The notes beneath the pieces are model-generated. The model was not told the origin of the DNA. It saw nothing but the letters and a program-made list of their open reading frames with translations, and did no database searches. A stretch of DNA of 64,000 bases from Caldifarciminota bacterium (GTDB lineage: Bacteria > Hydrothermota > Tepidihabitantia > SM23-42): the NCBI GenBank assembly GCA_020353055.1, contig CP070686.1, forward strand, positions 311,814-375,813, written 5' to 3'. Within the stretch, counting starts at the first letter, position 1. Each line of letters starts with the position of its first letter. Positions 44,959-55,274 of the stretch are shown here, piece after piece. Both the position numbers and the translations under genes were made by a program.

Positions 44959-45874
44959 CAGAAGAATCGTCATCGCCACCCACCGGGACCCGGACGGCGA
45001 TGGTATTGCCGCAGCACTGGCTGCAGCGCATCTTGTTAAGCATTACCATAGAAAAAAACCTCTCCTCTTCTGCCACTCACGTATCCCGTTCAAATATCAG
45101 TTCCTCCTTGGTGACTGGAAATTTACGCGAAAAATCCCTGATTTCGACTTACTGATAGCCGTCGATTCTGCAGGAATCTCAAGAATATTCCCCAAGGATG
45201 CGGAGCAGCATCTACAGGATAAAGCCATCGTTAATATAGATCATCATCGGAGCAACAACTCTTTCGGAGCGTTGAGAATCATCGATGAAAATGCTTCTTC
45301 TGCCTGCGAAATCATCTATTTCATCTTCAAACGTCTCAGGATAGAAATTGAAAAACCCTTGGCAGAAATATTCTACTGCGGCATATACAACGAAACCGGC
45401 GGGTTTGTCTATGCCAACACGACAGAAGAATCGCTGCAGATAGCCAGTGAATTAGTCGGCCTGGGCGTACGTCCAGACCGTCTGGTAAAACAACTGAACG
45501 CCAAGACCCTCAGCGGTACGGCTCTCCTGACCAAGGTCCTGAGCACAATCGAAGTAAAAGGCGGCGTGGCTATGATGTATCTTTTCCAGGACATGTTGGA
45601 AAGGAGCAGCGCCGAGATGTCCGATTCGGAGAATTTCATATCTTTTCTCGAAGCAATCAAAGGGGTGCGGGTTTCTATGTTCCTACGTGAGGAAAAGGAT
45701 GGAACCAGGATCAGTCTTCGTAGCGACGGTATAATAGACGTCGATAGTCTTGCCCGCCGGTATGGAGGCGGGGGTCATCGCCTCGCTGCCGGACTGCGAC
45801 TACGGAAAACCATCCCCGAAGCAAAAAAAGAAATACTCAAAGCAATACTACATGAGATCAGGCAGACATCCTGA
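44918..45874 (+). CDS. nrnA: DHH/DHHA1 phosphoesterase, NrnA type
   Basis: NrnA degrades very short RNAs and dephosphorylates pAp. The 318-residue protein has the DHH domain (ATHRDPDGDGIAAALAAAH; LLIAVDSAG; NIDHHRSNNSFG) and the C-terminal DHHA1 domain with RYGGGGHRLAAG, covering all metal-binding motifs. The start ATG 44918 lies 41 bases inside rbfA, an unusually long overlap, but it is required to keep the first strand of the fold. Its place between rbfA and truB is common in bacteria. Confidence 0.93.
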   Translation: MRSLTKLVRIIKNSRRIVIATHRDPDGDGIAAALAAAHLVKHYHRKKPLLFCHSRIPFKYQFLLGDWKFTRKIPDFDLLIAVDSAGISRIFPKDAEQHLQDKAIVNIDHHRSNNSFGALRIIDENASSACEIIYFIFKRLRIEIEKPLAEIFYCGIYNETGGFVYANTTEESLQIASELVGLGVRPDRLVKQLNAKTLSGTALLTKVLSTIEVKGGVAMMYLFQDMLERSSAEMSDSENFISFLEAIKGVRVSMFLREEKDGTRISLRSDGIIDVDSLARRYGGGGHRLAAGLRLRKTIPEAKKEILKAILHEIRQTS

Positions 45875-45897
45875 TCAAGAAATGGCAACAGTCGACG

Positions 45898-46551
45898 ATG
45901 ATAGAAAAATCAATTGTTCTCGTTGACAAACCGGTCGGCTTCAGTTCGTTCCAAATCGTGCGAATGCTACAGAAGGACAACAGGAAAGTAGGACACGCCG
46001 GCACCCTTGATCCTTTTGCAAGCGGCCTGTTGATTCTGTTGTTCAACCGCGCAACCAAGCAATTCGATCTGATCCAGACAATGGAGAAAGAATACACTGG
46101 CGAGATGTTCCTCGGAATCACCTCCGATACATATGACATCACAGGTCTGAGTAAAGAATCAGAAGAAAAATCAAACGTCGATCTTACTCTAAAGGCACTC
46201 AATCGGGTTACAAGCCGATTTACCGGCGAGGTACAGCAAGTACCCCCCCGTTTTTCTGCCCTCAAGCGGAAAGGGCGAAGACTCTATGAACTAAGCAGGC
46301 AGAATCAGCATGTAACGATGACACCCCGCAGTGTCTCGGTCAAATTATTTGAGATCGAACACGCTGACCCACCCATCCTGACATTCAGGGCAATCGTCGG
46401 CAAGGGTGTATACATTAGATCCCTTGTACATGATTTTGGTGAAGATATAGGTTGCGGCGCTTGTCTCGTGACCTTGAGGAGAACGAGGATAGGTGAGTAC
46501 CAAGTATCGCAGGCTTGCAGATTGGGAAAAATTGCACGACATATGCTATGA
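45898..46551 (+). CDS. truB: tRNA pseudouridine-55 synthase TruB
   Basis: TruB makes pseudouridine 55 in the T-loop of tRNAs. The catalytic motif GHAGTLDPFASGLLI (Asp nucleophile) is near residues 39-53, with DKPVGFSSFQIVRML before it and KEYTGEMFLGITSDTYD after it. At 217 residues it is shorter than E. coli TruB (314) and lacks the C-terminal PUA-like domain, as in some minimal TruB proteins. ribF starts on its last bases (ATGA). Confidence 0.94.
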   Translation: MIEKSIVLVDKPVGFSSFQIVRMLQKDNRKVGHAGTLDPFASGLLILLFNRATKQFDLIQTMEKEYTGEMFLGITSDTYDITGLSKESEEKSNVDLTLKALNRVTSRFTGEVQQVPPRFSALKRKGRRLYELSRQNQHVTMTPRSVSVKLFEIEHADPPILTFRAIVGKGVYIRSLVHDFGEDIGCGACLVTLRRTRIGEYQVSQACRLGKIARHML

Positions 46552-47417
46552 TAATATTAACCGACAGCACTGACCCGGTCACCGAGCACTCAGTTTGCGG
46601 TATCGGGAGCTTTGATGGTGTTCACCGCGGCCATCAAGAGATCGTACTTCGTTTGAAGCAACTGGCAGGGAAAAAGCAGCAAGTAGGCATAATCACTTTC
46701 GCGCCGTTACCATTCCTCATACTAAAGAAGACCCCGATATGCTGTCTGACACCGAGAGAGGAAAAAGAAGCCATCTTCGAACAACTCGGTGTCGATTTCA
46801 TCTATTATTTCACGTTCTCTGACGTCTTTGCACGATACAGTCCACAGAGATTTGTTCAATTGATTGCCGGCCGGATAAAACCTTCAATAATAGTCGTTGG
46901 CGCAAATTTTCATTTTGGCAACATGAGAAAAGGCAATGCGGAGATCCTAAAGAACCTTGCCCGCAAACTGTTCGCGGTTGAGATAATGACCAGGGTTGGC
47001 GATGAAGGTACAATATCGAGTACGCGCATACGCGAATTGCTTTTATTGGGGAACGTAAAAGCGGCCAACCGCCTGCTTGGCCGTTGCTATTCAGTATCGG
47101 GTGCCGTGATAAAAGGAAAAGGAAAGGGTCAAAAACTTGGTTTCCCTACCGTCAATATCCAAATACCTACCGACAAACTAATGCCTTTGGACGGCGTATA
47201 CAAGGTAGAGATAACGGCCCTGGGTAAGCAATATATCGGTGCCATGTTCTGCCGGCAGGATCTTCTGGAAGTTCACATAATAAGCTTCTCAGGCAATCTT
47301 TATGGCGAAAATGTGCATATCGAATTTATCGAACGTATTCGAGGCATAGAACATTTTACCGATGACCGCACCCTGAGGGCTGCAATCGCCACAGACATAA
47401 AGAGAGTAAAAAACTAG
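46548..47417 (+). CDS. ribF: Bifunctional riboflavin kinase / FAD synthetase
   Basis: RibF converts riboflavin to FMN and FAD. The N-terminal FMN adenylyltransferase shows GSFDGVHRGHQEIV and SSTRIRELLLLGNVKAANRLLGR; the C-terminal flavokinase shows GKGQKLGFPTVNIQIP and GVYKVEI. ATG 46548 overlaps the truB stop (ATGA) and fits the family start; a longer reading from 46515 is not needed. It has 289 residues and ends the long proS operon. lpxB converges from the other side. Confidence 0.95.
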   Translation: MIILTDSTDPVTEHSVCGIGSFDGVHRGHQEIVLRLKQLAGKKQQVGIITFAPLPFLILKKTPICCLTPREEKEAIFEQLGVDFIYYFTFSDVFARYSPQRFVQLIAGRIKPSIIVVGANFHFGNMRKGNAEILKNLARKLFAVEIMTRVGDEGTISSTRIRELLLLGNVKAANRLLGRCYSVSGAVIKGKGKGQKLGFPTVNIQIPTDKLMPLDGVYKVEITALGKQYIGAMFCRQDLLEVHIISFSGNLYGENVHIEFIERIRGIEHFTDDRTLRAAIATDIKRVKN

Positions 47418-47489
47418 ATAGTCCGATCCTCAAAAAATACATAACCCCCCTTGCACGCGCAGCTTGTTATTTATGAATCAGAGTTTTAT

Positions 47490-48488
47490 CTAAATGTACG
47501 CAGTAACTGCGTCTTTCACTTGTTGTACCAGAAGACGGTATTCGCTTGATATGAAGCAAGGAACGATTTTTTTGCCGTAGTGCAAATTGGCGATGTTGAA
47601 TTCCCGCACACTGACAAATCTTCTGAGAATTCGATCATCAAGGAATGAAACACGATGGAAGAAGATCTGAGGAATACGCATAGCTGCCGCTTCGAGCGAA
47701 GCAGTACCTGAACTCACAACGAGCAGGTCACAATCCTTCATCATCTGATAACGGTCTCCGTTAAAAACCGGTATCAGACTTTGTTGACTGCTCAAGTCCG
47801 CGGCCGTCTGCGAGTCGAAAGCAATCAAACATAATTCAATATTAGACCCCCGGGTTCGTATGAAATTTGTCAGTTCCAGTATGACTGGTAAGTTCCGTAA
47901 TATCTGCGTCCTCCGGGAACCGGGCATAAAACCGATGCGCGGTTGCCTGTTTCTCCTGGTGTATTTGCCCAATAGACTGAACAGTGGGTTATCCATCAAT
48001 ATCGTGTCAAAACCTAACCGGCGGTAGAAATCAGCCTCGAAAGGAAAGACCGAAATCACAACATCAATCCATCTCTTAAGAAGATTCTTGCGAAAACCGC
48101 CCCATGCCCAGATCTGCGGCGGCAGCATATAAAAAACCTTCATACCATGTCGCTTGGCGATCCTGCACAACGGGATATTCAACCCAGGATACGCTACAGC
48201 AATAAAGGTCTTGGGACGAGTATCCAGAAGAATACGGGCGATTTGCCGGTAAGAGGAATAATGTGATAATAGTGATGATAAGCTGTCGCTCAAACCAAAT
48301 GCAGCAAGCCTTTCATACCAGAGAACGATCTCGGCACCATTCATTTGCATGTTGCCATCACCCACTCCAATAATGGTCGCATCTGGCAATTGTTTTCGCA
48401 AGCGCTTTATGAACAGACCTGCATAAACATCACCAGATGGTTCACCGGCGCACAGGAATATTGGCGATAGGAATTTCGTTTCTTTCAT
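47490..48488 (-). CDS. lpxB: Diverged lipid A disaccharide synthase (LpxB-like)
   Basis: LpxB joins UDP-diacylglucosamine and lipid X during lipid A synthesis at the inner membrane. Family marks are present: CAGEPSGDVYAG at the N-terminus, PPQIWAWGG, FMPGSRRTQILRNLP and VVSSGTASLEAA. However, the usual IDAPDFN motif reads VAYPGLN, GHP/GHT reads MDNPL, and the C-terminus is short (332 versus about 380 residues). It may be a true but diverged LpxB or a related glycosyltransferase. It ends a minus-strand unit behind groESL, fmdB and a DUF2905 gene. No other lipid A gene is in the window. Confidence 0.75.
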   Translation of the reverse strand: MKETKFLSPIFLCAGEPSGDVYAGLFIKRLRKQLPDATIIGVGDGNMQMNGAEIVLWYERLAAFGLSDSLSSLLSHYSSYRQIARILLDTRPKTFIAVAYPGLNIPLCRIAKRHGMKVFYMLPPQIWAWGGFRKNLLKRWIDVVISVFPFEADFYRRLGFDTILMDNPLFSLLGKYTRRNRQPRIGFMPGSRRTQILRNLPVILELTNFIRTRGSNIELCLIAFDSQTAADLSSQQSLIPVFNGDRYQMMKDCDLLVVSSGTASLEAAAMRIPQIFFHRVSFLDDRILRRFVSVREFNIANLHYGKKIVPCFISSEYRLLVQQVKDAVTAYI

Positions 48489-48517
48489 CTATTCAACTTC
48501 TTCTGACCGGGAAATTC

Positions 48518-48730
48518 TTACTTACGGAGGAGAATATTCAGGATAATGGTTATTATAATCGAAAGGAGTATACCAGTCGCAATTGGAAGAATGAACACAA
48601 CATTATCTCTCTTAAATATAATGTCGCCCGGCAGTCCAAAAAAAGAAAATTTCGGGAAAAGCAGTAAAGCGCAACCAATTAAGATAAAAATCAACCAAAG
48701 GATCAGGAAGAATTTTGCGGGATAATGCAC
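48518..48730 (-). CDS. DUF2905 small membrane protein
   Basis: A 70-residue protein with two hydrophobic helices (residues 7-25 and 46-66) separated by the DUF2905 signature FFGLPGDIIFKRDNVVFILP. The family is widespread, short and uncharacterised, often near ruvB or queA genes. The start is GTG 48730. It lies ten bases after fmdB. Confidence 0.82.
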   Translation of the reverse strand: MHYPAKFFLILWLIFILIGCALLLFPKFSFFGLPGDIIFKRDNVVFILPIATGILLSIIITIILNILLRK

Positions 48731-48739
48731 AAAAAAAGT

Positions 48740-49021
48740 TTACTCTTTTGAGTCTTTAGAGGTTTTTGCTGGTGGTTTGGGTTTTGCGTCAGGTTTTTTT
48801 AGGTCAGTGCTCTTCTCCTTCTTCATTTCTGGCAGGTGCGACCGTTTGTAATCCGTGACATAGAATCCGTTACCTTTGAAGATCAAACCTGCACCGCCGC
48901 TGATCAAACGCCTCACCTTCCCCTTACATTTCGGGCATTGAGTCAGTGGTTTGTCGGTAATCTTTTGAAATTCATCAAACTTGTATCTACAAAACAGGCA
49001 TTCGTATTCGTATGTGGGCAT
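48740..49021 (-). CDS. FmdB-type zinc ribbon protein
   Basis: A short putative regulatory protein with the FmdB zinc ribbon: MPTYEYECLFCRYKFDEFQ followed by LTQCPKCKGKVRRLISGG, four Cys in two CxxC pairs. A GLIFKGNGFYVTDY segment and a Lys/Pro-rich tail complete it. The start is set at the ATG giving MPTYEYEC (49021), the invariant N-terminus of the family, rather than three codons earlier. It has 93 residues. The function is not established; FmdB proteins are proposed regulators. Confidence 0.88.
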   Translation of the reverse strand: MPTYEYECLFCRYKFDEFQKITDKPLTQCPKCKGKVRRLISGGAGLIFKGNGFYVTDYKRSHLPEMKKEKSTDLKKPDAKPKPPAKTSKDSKE

Positions 49022-49041
49022 TTGGTGCATGAGGAGAGTCA

Positions 49042-49076
49042 GGGTCAGGAGGCTCGAATGCCTGCCCCCTTGACCC
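49042..49076 (-). terminator. Strong hairpin between groEL and fmdB
   Basis: On the minus strand GGGTCAAGGGGGC pairs with GCCTCCTGACCC through a 13-position stem with one wobble pair. It sits just after the groEL stop. No T-run follows, so it may be a partial terminator or a 3'-end stabiliser that sets groESL mRNA apart from the fmdB-lpxB genes. Confidence 0.5.
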
Positions 49077-49096
49077 CAACCTCCTACACTGCGTTC

Positions 49097-51029
<1,933 letters not shown>

Positions 51030-51033
<4 letters not shown>

Positions 51034-51539
51034 CTTTCCTCCTTGTTTTCTCTTTGCCAAAAAACCCTTGCCAACTTCTGTTCGTCAGAAAATCGATATT
51101 CGACATCTCCTCCGTAGGCGTGATAAAGAGTACGCCCAAGGTGTATTGCCAAATTCTCCGAGGTTGTCTCTACCCTAACGCCCTCATCCTCCTCCACAAT
51201 ACCCATGATCCTATCAAGCGGATTGTGGTTCAAGATCTTCCTCTCCTCGTTCCGCATCATATTGACCATCTCCACGCGCCGCCCCTTGAAAAAACCGCCC
51301 GATATATGGACAATTCCCATCACATAATGATCTTCTTCCTTGCGGCAGGCCGGGCATTTGTGGCGTTCAACCGCCTCTTTCGGATCGAAATCGGGCATTC
51401 TCTGCCACCGTCTGTGCCTGAAAACTAATCCGCAACGTGGACAAAACGTTGGCTCTTTGTAGCTCTTTCTTGTTAGGTAGGGATCCTCCAGATGGGGCTT
51501 CAGGCCCCCTCTTATACCTCTTCTACCCTTCAGCACCAT
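51030..51539 (-). CDS. BCAM0308-like zinc-binding protein
   Basis: A 169-residue protein with two CxxC pairs ([19 protein letters not shown] and [19 protein letters not shown]). It resembles BCAM0308-type proteins, a little-studied family with an NMD3-like zinc region; the assignment is by motif memory only. The C-terminal part ([25 protein letters not shown]) is a recognisable family feature. ATG 51539 is preceded by AAGGAGAGG. It lies between tRNA-Val and groES and overlaps groES, so it belongs to the chaperonin unit. A role in protein quality control or translation is a guess from position. Confidence 0.65.
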
Positions 51540-51568
51540 CCTCTCCTTTTTATTACATATGCTGTGCA

Positions 51569-51642
51569 TGGGCGAAACCCGACTTGAACGGGTGACCTTC
51601 TCCTTGTAAGGGAGACGCTCTCGCCTACTGAGCTATTCGCCC
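51569..51642 (-). tRNA. tRNA-Val (anticodon TAC)
   Basis: On the minus strand the sequence forms a full cloverleaf: acceptor GGGCGAA/TTCGCCC, D-loop AGTAGGCGAGA, anticodon loop CTTACAA (anticodon TAC) and T-arm GTTCAAGTC. The discriminator is A; CCA is not encoded. The zinc-protein gene starts 29 bases after the discriminator, so tRNA processing may release its mRNA 5' end. Confidence 0.97.
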
Positions 51643-51654
51643 TTTAGACAATCT

Positions 51655-51682
51655 ATTATATACGGAAGTTTAGTTTTGTCAA
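51655..51682 (-). promoter_or_regulatory. Promoter of tRNA-Val and probably the groESL unit
   Basis: On the minus strand TTGACA (51682-51677) and TATAAT (51660-51655), both perfect, are 16 bases apart, twelve bases before the tRNA. No other promoter or CIRCE element was found between the tRNA and groES. Confidence 0.85.
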
Positions 51683-51711
51683 GAAAACTGGGACCTTGTG
51701 CTTATGCCTCC

Positions 51712-52575
51712 TCAGTTCAGAACATGCCGGTCAATGAAATCAATGACCGTATCGTAATAGACAGGGCCGAGTATCTCAGGGATGTCATCATGACCGGCTT
51801 CCTCTACCCACAAAGACTCCTTGGGCTCGACGGCCTTTTCCCATATCAGTGGGACATGCCGGTCAAAAACGATGTAGTCATCTGCCCTACCGTGCATCAT
51901 TAAGAGGGGGCAGCCAATATCGGCGATTCTTCGCTCGTTATCGAAGTCCGCATCAACGACATACGAACCAGTAAGGTTGAGGAGGCCGGAATCTCGTAAC
52001 AGGACAGTAGCCGATGCGATCGCCGATTCCAGAATCACACTCGCTGGATGGTTGATATCCGCCGCCAGATAAGTGACCACAAAAGTGCCAAGTGACCAAC
52101 CGTACAGGACTATCTTGGTGGTGTCGACATCGGAACGTGTGCGCACGTAGTCATATGCTTCACGGCCATCCGAGAAGAGGGCTTCGCCTGAGGGTGAACC
52201 TTCACTCATACCATAGCCCTGGTAGTCAAATATGAAGATATTGTATCCAATTTCCCACAGATACTCGACACGTACCCAGTAGCGGTTGATGTTCTCACTC
52301 CTACCATGACAGTAGAGTACCGTTACCGTATTGTTGGCTACAGAATCGGGATTGCCTTTCACATAGAAACCGTATATCTGGTTGCCCATTGAATTCAAAA
52401 CGACCGGCTCAACAAGCGAATCGGGAATTATGAACCTCGTACCCCATTCTACAAGATCTTCATGTCTCAAATATTCATCCACCGTCGTCGGTTCAAATAG
52501 AAAATCGTCGAGCGTCATAACCCGAACACAGCCAACGATAAATAACATGAAAAAGATGCCAATCCGCGGTTTCAT
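51712..52575 (-). CDS. Alpha/beta hydrolase lipoprotein
   Basis: This 287-residue serine-hydrolase-fold protein has a lipoprotein signal (MKPRIGIFFMLFIVGC, Cys at 16). The fold shows the oxyanion-region motif VLYCHGRSENINRYWVRVEYL, the nucleophile elbow LYGWSLGTFV, an Asp in MMHGRADDYIVFDRH and a catalytic His in EEAGHDDIPE. Such proteins act as esterases or thioesterases; the substrate is unknown. GGGAGGAAAT precedes ATG 52575, so the longer reading to 52716 (through the neighbouring gene) is rejected. It lies ten bases after the outer-membrane protein gene. Confidence 0.85.
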   Translation of the reverse strand: MKPRIGIFFMLFIVGCVRVMTLDDFLFEPTTVDEYLRHEDLVEWGTRFIIPDSLVEPVVLNSMGNQIYGFYVKGNPDSVANNTVTVLYCHGRSENINRYWVRVEYLWEIGYNIFIFDYQGYGMSEGSPSGEALFSDGREAYDYVRTRSDVDTTKIVLYGWSLGTFVVTYLAADINHPASVILESAIASATVLLRDSGLLNLTGSYVVDADFDNERRIADIGCPLLMMHGRADDYIVFDRHVPLIWEKAVEPKESLWVEEAGHDDIPEILGPVYYDTVIDFIDRHVLN

Positions 52576-52585
52576 ATTTCCTCCC

Positions 52586-53245
52586 TTAAAGTTGGTACCC
52601 AAAACCAAGAACAAAGCCGAGGGCACCACGACCGAATGGTGTAAGTGTGAAGTCGACCACCCTATCGTCTCCGGACTCAAAGGGTGCATACCACCGTGTC
52701 TCAAGAGTGAGTGCATACCTTCTGCCCAGCGAGATTTCGCTGCCTAACATGAAAGCGGGAACGACATATGGTTCAGAGAATTGTATCATGCTCTGTGCCC
52801 CGCCGTAAAGCACATGCCTGGAGTTCAGGATATCGTAAGTGAACAAGACAGAAAGCTCCGGGTAAAACCTCATGTGACCCACCTCTCCGAAATCATAAAA
52901 ACCATACAACGCAAAACCCGCGGAAAATCCAGGACGCAATCCGAGACTACGCGCAAAGTGTCTCGTGATTCCGGCATCGACACCCAGATTACCGAAAAGC
53001 GCCATTGTCGGGTGAATGCCAACATGCAGGTCGGTGTTGCCTTCCAAACCTAATCGATAGCGGAGGACCGAGTACGGCAGGGGTATTTCCATATCGTAGA
53101 CGGGCGCAACAGGACCACCAGCAGAAAGAACAAATGACTTGTTGCCGGCTCCTGCAGGTTTAACCGATGAAACAGTACCGCATTGGAGCAGTAGTAAACA
53201 GACGAAGAGCGTAATGCATACTACAACATCTTCCCTTACATTCAT
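52586..53245 (-). CDS. Probable outer-membrane beta-barrel protein with lipoprotein-like signal
   Basis: A 219-residue protein with an N-terminal hydrophobic signal ending in LLLLQC (Cys as possible lipidation site). Its body has alternating short beta strands rich in Gly and aromatic residues, ending FGRGALGFVLGFGYQL with a C-terminal aliphatic residue. This pattern suits a small outer-membrane barrel. I do not recognise a named family. GGAGGAATA precedes ATG 53245. It is probably co-transcribed with the hydrolase lipoprotein downstream. A role in the outer envelope is inferred. Confidence 0.6.
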   Translation of the reverse strand: MNVREDVVVCITLFVCLLLLQCGTVSSVKPAGAGNKSFVLSAGGPVAPVYDMEIPLPYSVLRYRLGLEGNTDLHVGIHPTMALFGNLGVDAGITRHFARSLGLRPGFSAGFALYGFYDFGEVGHMRFYPELSVLFTYDILNSRHVLYGGAQSMIQFSEPYVVPAFMLGSEISLGRRYALTLETRWYAPFESGDDRVVDFTLTPFGRGALGFVLGFGYQL

Positions 53246-53335
53246 TATTCCTCCTTCCTCTACCACATTTTTCTATAGAACTACCCTCAACTAACTACAA
53301 TTGATACATAACGTAATGATATTATTACAGAAAGA

Positions 53336-54460
53336 TCAAAGCCTTGCAGCTTTTTCTTCGATCGCCTCCAAAAGGGATGAAAATGAACTCTGAAAAGCAA
53401 CCACACCATCCTTCAGCAATTTATCACAGATATCATTGAGGTCAATACCATATTTCATCAACGCTTCAATGATTGCATGAGCTTGTTCAAGGTCTCCCGG
53501 CAGCGCCTCTGTGACTTCACCGTGATCGAGAAACGCTTCGAGCGTTTTCTCTGGTATCGTGTTGACAGTTTTCTTACCAATTAGTTCAGTAACATACTTA
53601 ATGTCGCTGTATGCAGGATTCTTCGTGCTTGTAGAACCCCACAGTACTCTCTGCACGTTAGCGCCTGCCTTACGCAGTTTTTCAAATCTCTCGCCAGAGA
53701 ACATCCGTGAGTACGCGTCATATATTACCGCGGAGTTGGCAACTGCCGCAGTGCCCAGCAGTCTCCCCAGTTCATCTCGCTGCACGCCATCTGCCTGGGT
53801 ATTCAACTGCTTATCGATGATATCATCTACCGACGTATCAACACGACTCACGAAGACACTGGCGACCGAGTGCACTCGTTTGGCAATCCCGCCCCGCTTC
53901 CGCAAGTTCTCAATTCCTTCCATGTAGGATTCAGATGTTCTGATATACTGCTGCAGGGAGAAAATGAGTGTTACATTCACGTTGATGGACTCGCTCAAGA
54001 GTTCGCCGACCGCAACGAACCCGGCACCTGTTGCTGGCACCTTAAGCATGACATTCGGCCGCGCCACCTTGGCGTACAATCTCTTGCCTTCGGCAACGGT
54101 TCCCTCTGAATCATCGGCGAGTTCGGGATTTATCTCGAGACTTACATATCCATCCAGTCCTTCAGTCATTTCGTATATCGGCTTGAAGAGATCGGCAGCG
54201 TCCTGAATATCCTTTACCGTGATGTCATCGTATATTTCGAAAGTGGTTTTATGCTCTGCCTTCATTTCCTTTATCGGCCGATCATAGTCAGGACTCTTGC
54301 TTATCGCTTTGTCAAAAATCGTCGGATTTGAGGTCAACCCGTACACGCCCTGCTCGATAAGCCGTTTCAACCTTCCGCTGTCGAGCAATGAACGGCTGAT
54401 AAAGTCTATCCAAACACTCTGACCGTACTCATGGAGCTTCAGTAACGCCGTATCTTTCAC
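53336..54460 (-). CDS. tal: Transaldolase
   Basis: Transaldolase moves a dihydroxyacetone unit between sugar phosphates in the non-oxidative pentose phosphate pathway. Key motifs are GVYGLTSNPTIFDKAISKS, the active-site Lys in NVMLKVPATGAGF, INVNVTLIFSLQQY and VHSVASVFVSRVD. The length of about 374 residues matches the longer TalA-type found in cyanobacteria and many other bacteria. The start is placed at GTG 54460, just after GGGAGGTG; an ATG four codons upstream overlaps that Shine-Dalgarno sequence and is less likely. Confidence 0.95.
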   Translation of the reverse strand: MKDTALLKLHEYGQSVWIDFISRSLLDSGRLKRLIEQGVYGLTSNPTIFDKAISKSPDYDRPIKEMKAEHKTTFEIYDDITVKDIQDAADLFKPIYEMTEGLDGYVSLEINPELADDSEGTVAEGKRLYAKVARPNVMLKVPATGAGFVAVGELLSESINVNVTLIFSLQQYIRTSESYMEGIENLRKRGGIAKRVHSVASVFVSRVDTSVDDIIDKQLNTQADGVQRDELGRLLGTAAVANSAVIYDAYSRMFSGERFEKLRKAGANVQRVLWGSTSTKNPAYSDIKYVTELIGKKTVNTIPEKTLEAFLDHGEVTEALPGDLEQAHAIIEALMKYGIDLNDICDKLLKDGVVAFQSSFSSLLEAIEEKAARL

Positions 54461-54542
54461 ATCACCTCCCATCCTTAATCGGAAAATCCGGTCCTATCAA
54501 GCAATGAAGGACTCGTATCTGGCGCAGTTTTGCTGAAAACAA

Positions 54543-54887
54543 TCAAGGCTCGCTCTCGGTCCGGTAATGCGGATGTTTCATCTCCATATTGAGGAAGTAG
54601 CTAATTGCTGTCCTGATAGCGATAATCGAACCAAGGATCGCCAGCTCGGTGAGTGTCGGTTCAATTATTGTTCTCACTATGTCCGCGGCGATCAAAAATT
54701 CAAGACCTGCCAGCAAGTACGCACCAAGATGATGCCTCAGTAGATATCTACGGTTTCTTATGTTCCTGCCACGGAGATGATCATACTCGATACGGATAAA
54801 AGAGAAAAAGCCAAGCAGGACCCCCCAACAGATAACAAAGATACCAAAAGCCCCGATTATATTGGAAACATGGTGCAGTATTTGCAC
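54543..54887 (-). CDS. DUF1622 membrane protein
   Basis: About 114 residues of the DUF1622 family: a first helix (HVSNIIGAFGIFVICWGVLLGFF), the charged motif LRHHLGAYLLAGLEFLIAADIVRTI and a third helix region (ELAILGSIIAIRTAISYFLNMEM). The family is a small inner-membrane protein of unknown function. GGGAGGTG with spacing favours the GTG at 54887; the reading from 54893 overlaps it. It has its own promoter about 90 bases upstream. Confidence 0.82.
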   Translation of the reverse strand: MQILHHVSNIIGAFGIFVICWGVLLGFFSFIRIEYDHLRGRNIRNRRYLLRHHLGAYLLAGLEFLIAADIVRTIIEPTLTELAILGSIIAIRTAISYFLNMEMKHPHYRTESEP

Positions 54888-54977
54888 AACCACCTCCCCT
54901 TTTTCCGAACAATGTACCGACCAAACAGCAATAACAATGTGTGGTCGGACACCATCCCTGTCTGATCAGTACCGCTT

Positions 54978-55005
54978 ATTCTACTTATAGTCCACATCAT
55001 GTCAA
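54978..55005 (-). promoter_or_regulatory. Promoter of the DUF1622 gene
   Basis: On the minus strand TTGACA (55005-55000) and TAGAAT (54983-54978) are 16 bases apart. The leader of about 85 bases contains an inverted repeat, CCGACCA...TGGTCGG, at about 54919-54953. Confidence 0.7.
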
Positions 55006-55041
55006 CCTCCACGCAGTGATGCAACAGTTATTCTTGTCCAG

Positions 55042-55069
55042 TTGACACTGTTCTTTTTTTTGCTATAAT
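55042..55069 (+). promoter_or_regulatory. Promoter of the DUF6485-gcvPB-glmL operon, leaderless type
   Basis: TTGACA (55042-55047) and TATAAT (55064-55069), both perfect, are 16 bases apart with a T-run in the spacer. Five bases separate the -10 box from ATG 55075, so transcription should start at or next to that ATG. There is no room for a Shine-Dalgarno site. Confidence 0.8.
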
Positions 55070-55074
55070 TGATG

Positions 55075-55272
55075 ATGGAATGCAAATCCAAGGACAATTC
55101 AAGGAATTGCAATTGCAGTTATGAACCTTGCTCTCGCAAAGGTAAATGCTGTGATTGCCTGAGTTACCATCTAAACATGCAACAATTGCCTGCGTGCTGC
55201 TTCCCTGATGACGTTGAACGGACATACGACCGCTCGTTCGAAAGATTCGCTGAGATACACGGGAGAAAGTGA
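55075..55272 (+). CDS. DUF6485 small cysteine-rich protein
   Basis: A 65-residue protein with eight Cys in tight pairs (NCNCSYEPCSRKGKCCDCLSY and LPACCF), followed by PDDVERTYDRSFERF, the pattern of DUF6485. It is probably a small metal-binding protein; function unknown. The -10 box ends at 55069, so the ATG at 55075 is the first start codon that can lie inside the mRNA; ATG 55072 or TTG 55069 would be too early. Its stop lies inside the start region of gcvPB. Confidence 0.8.
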   Translation: MECKSKDNSRNCNCSYEPCSRKGKCCDCLSYHLNMQQLPACCFPDDVERTYDRSFERFAEIHGRK

Positions 55273-55274
55273 AG

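Noticed and set aside
51540..51720. CIRCE heat-shock operator before groESL
   Set aside because: I looked for the TTAGCACTC/GAGTGCTAA inverted repeat and did not find it.
52576..52716. Longer start for the hydrolase lipoprotein
   Set aside because: The extension runs antisense-free through the neighbouring gene's 3' end, lacks a ribosome-binding site, and would bury the clear lipoprotein signal.
54894..55074. Glycine riboswitch upstream of gcvPB
   Set aside because: The predicted mRNA begins at the DUF6485 start codon, and the upstream bases hold only two divergent promoters and a short inverted repeat.
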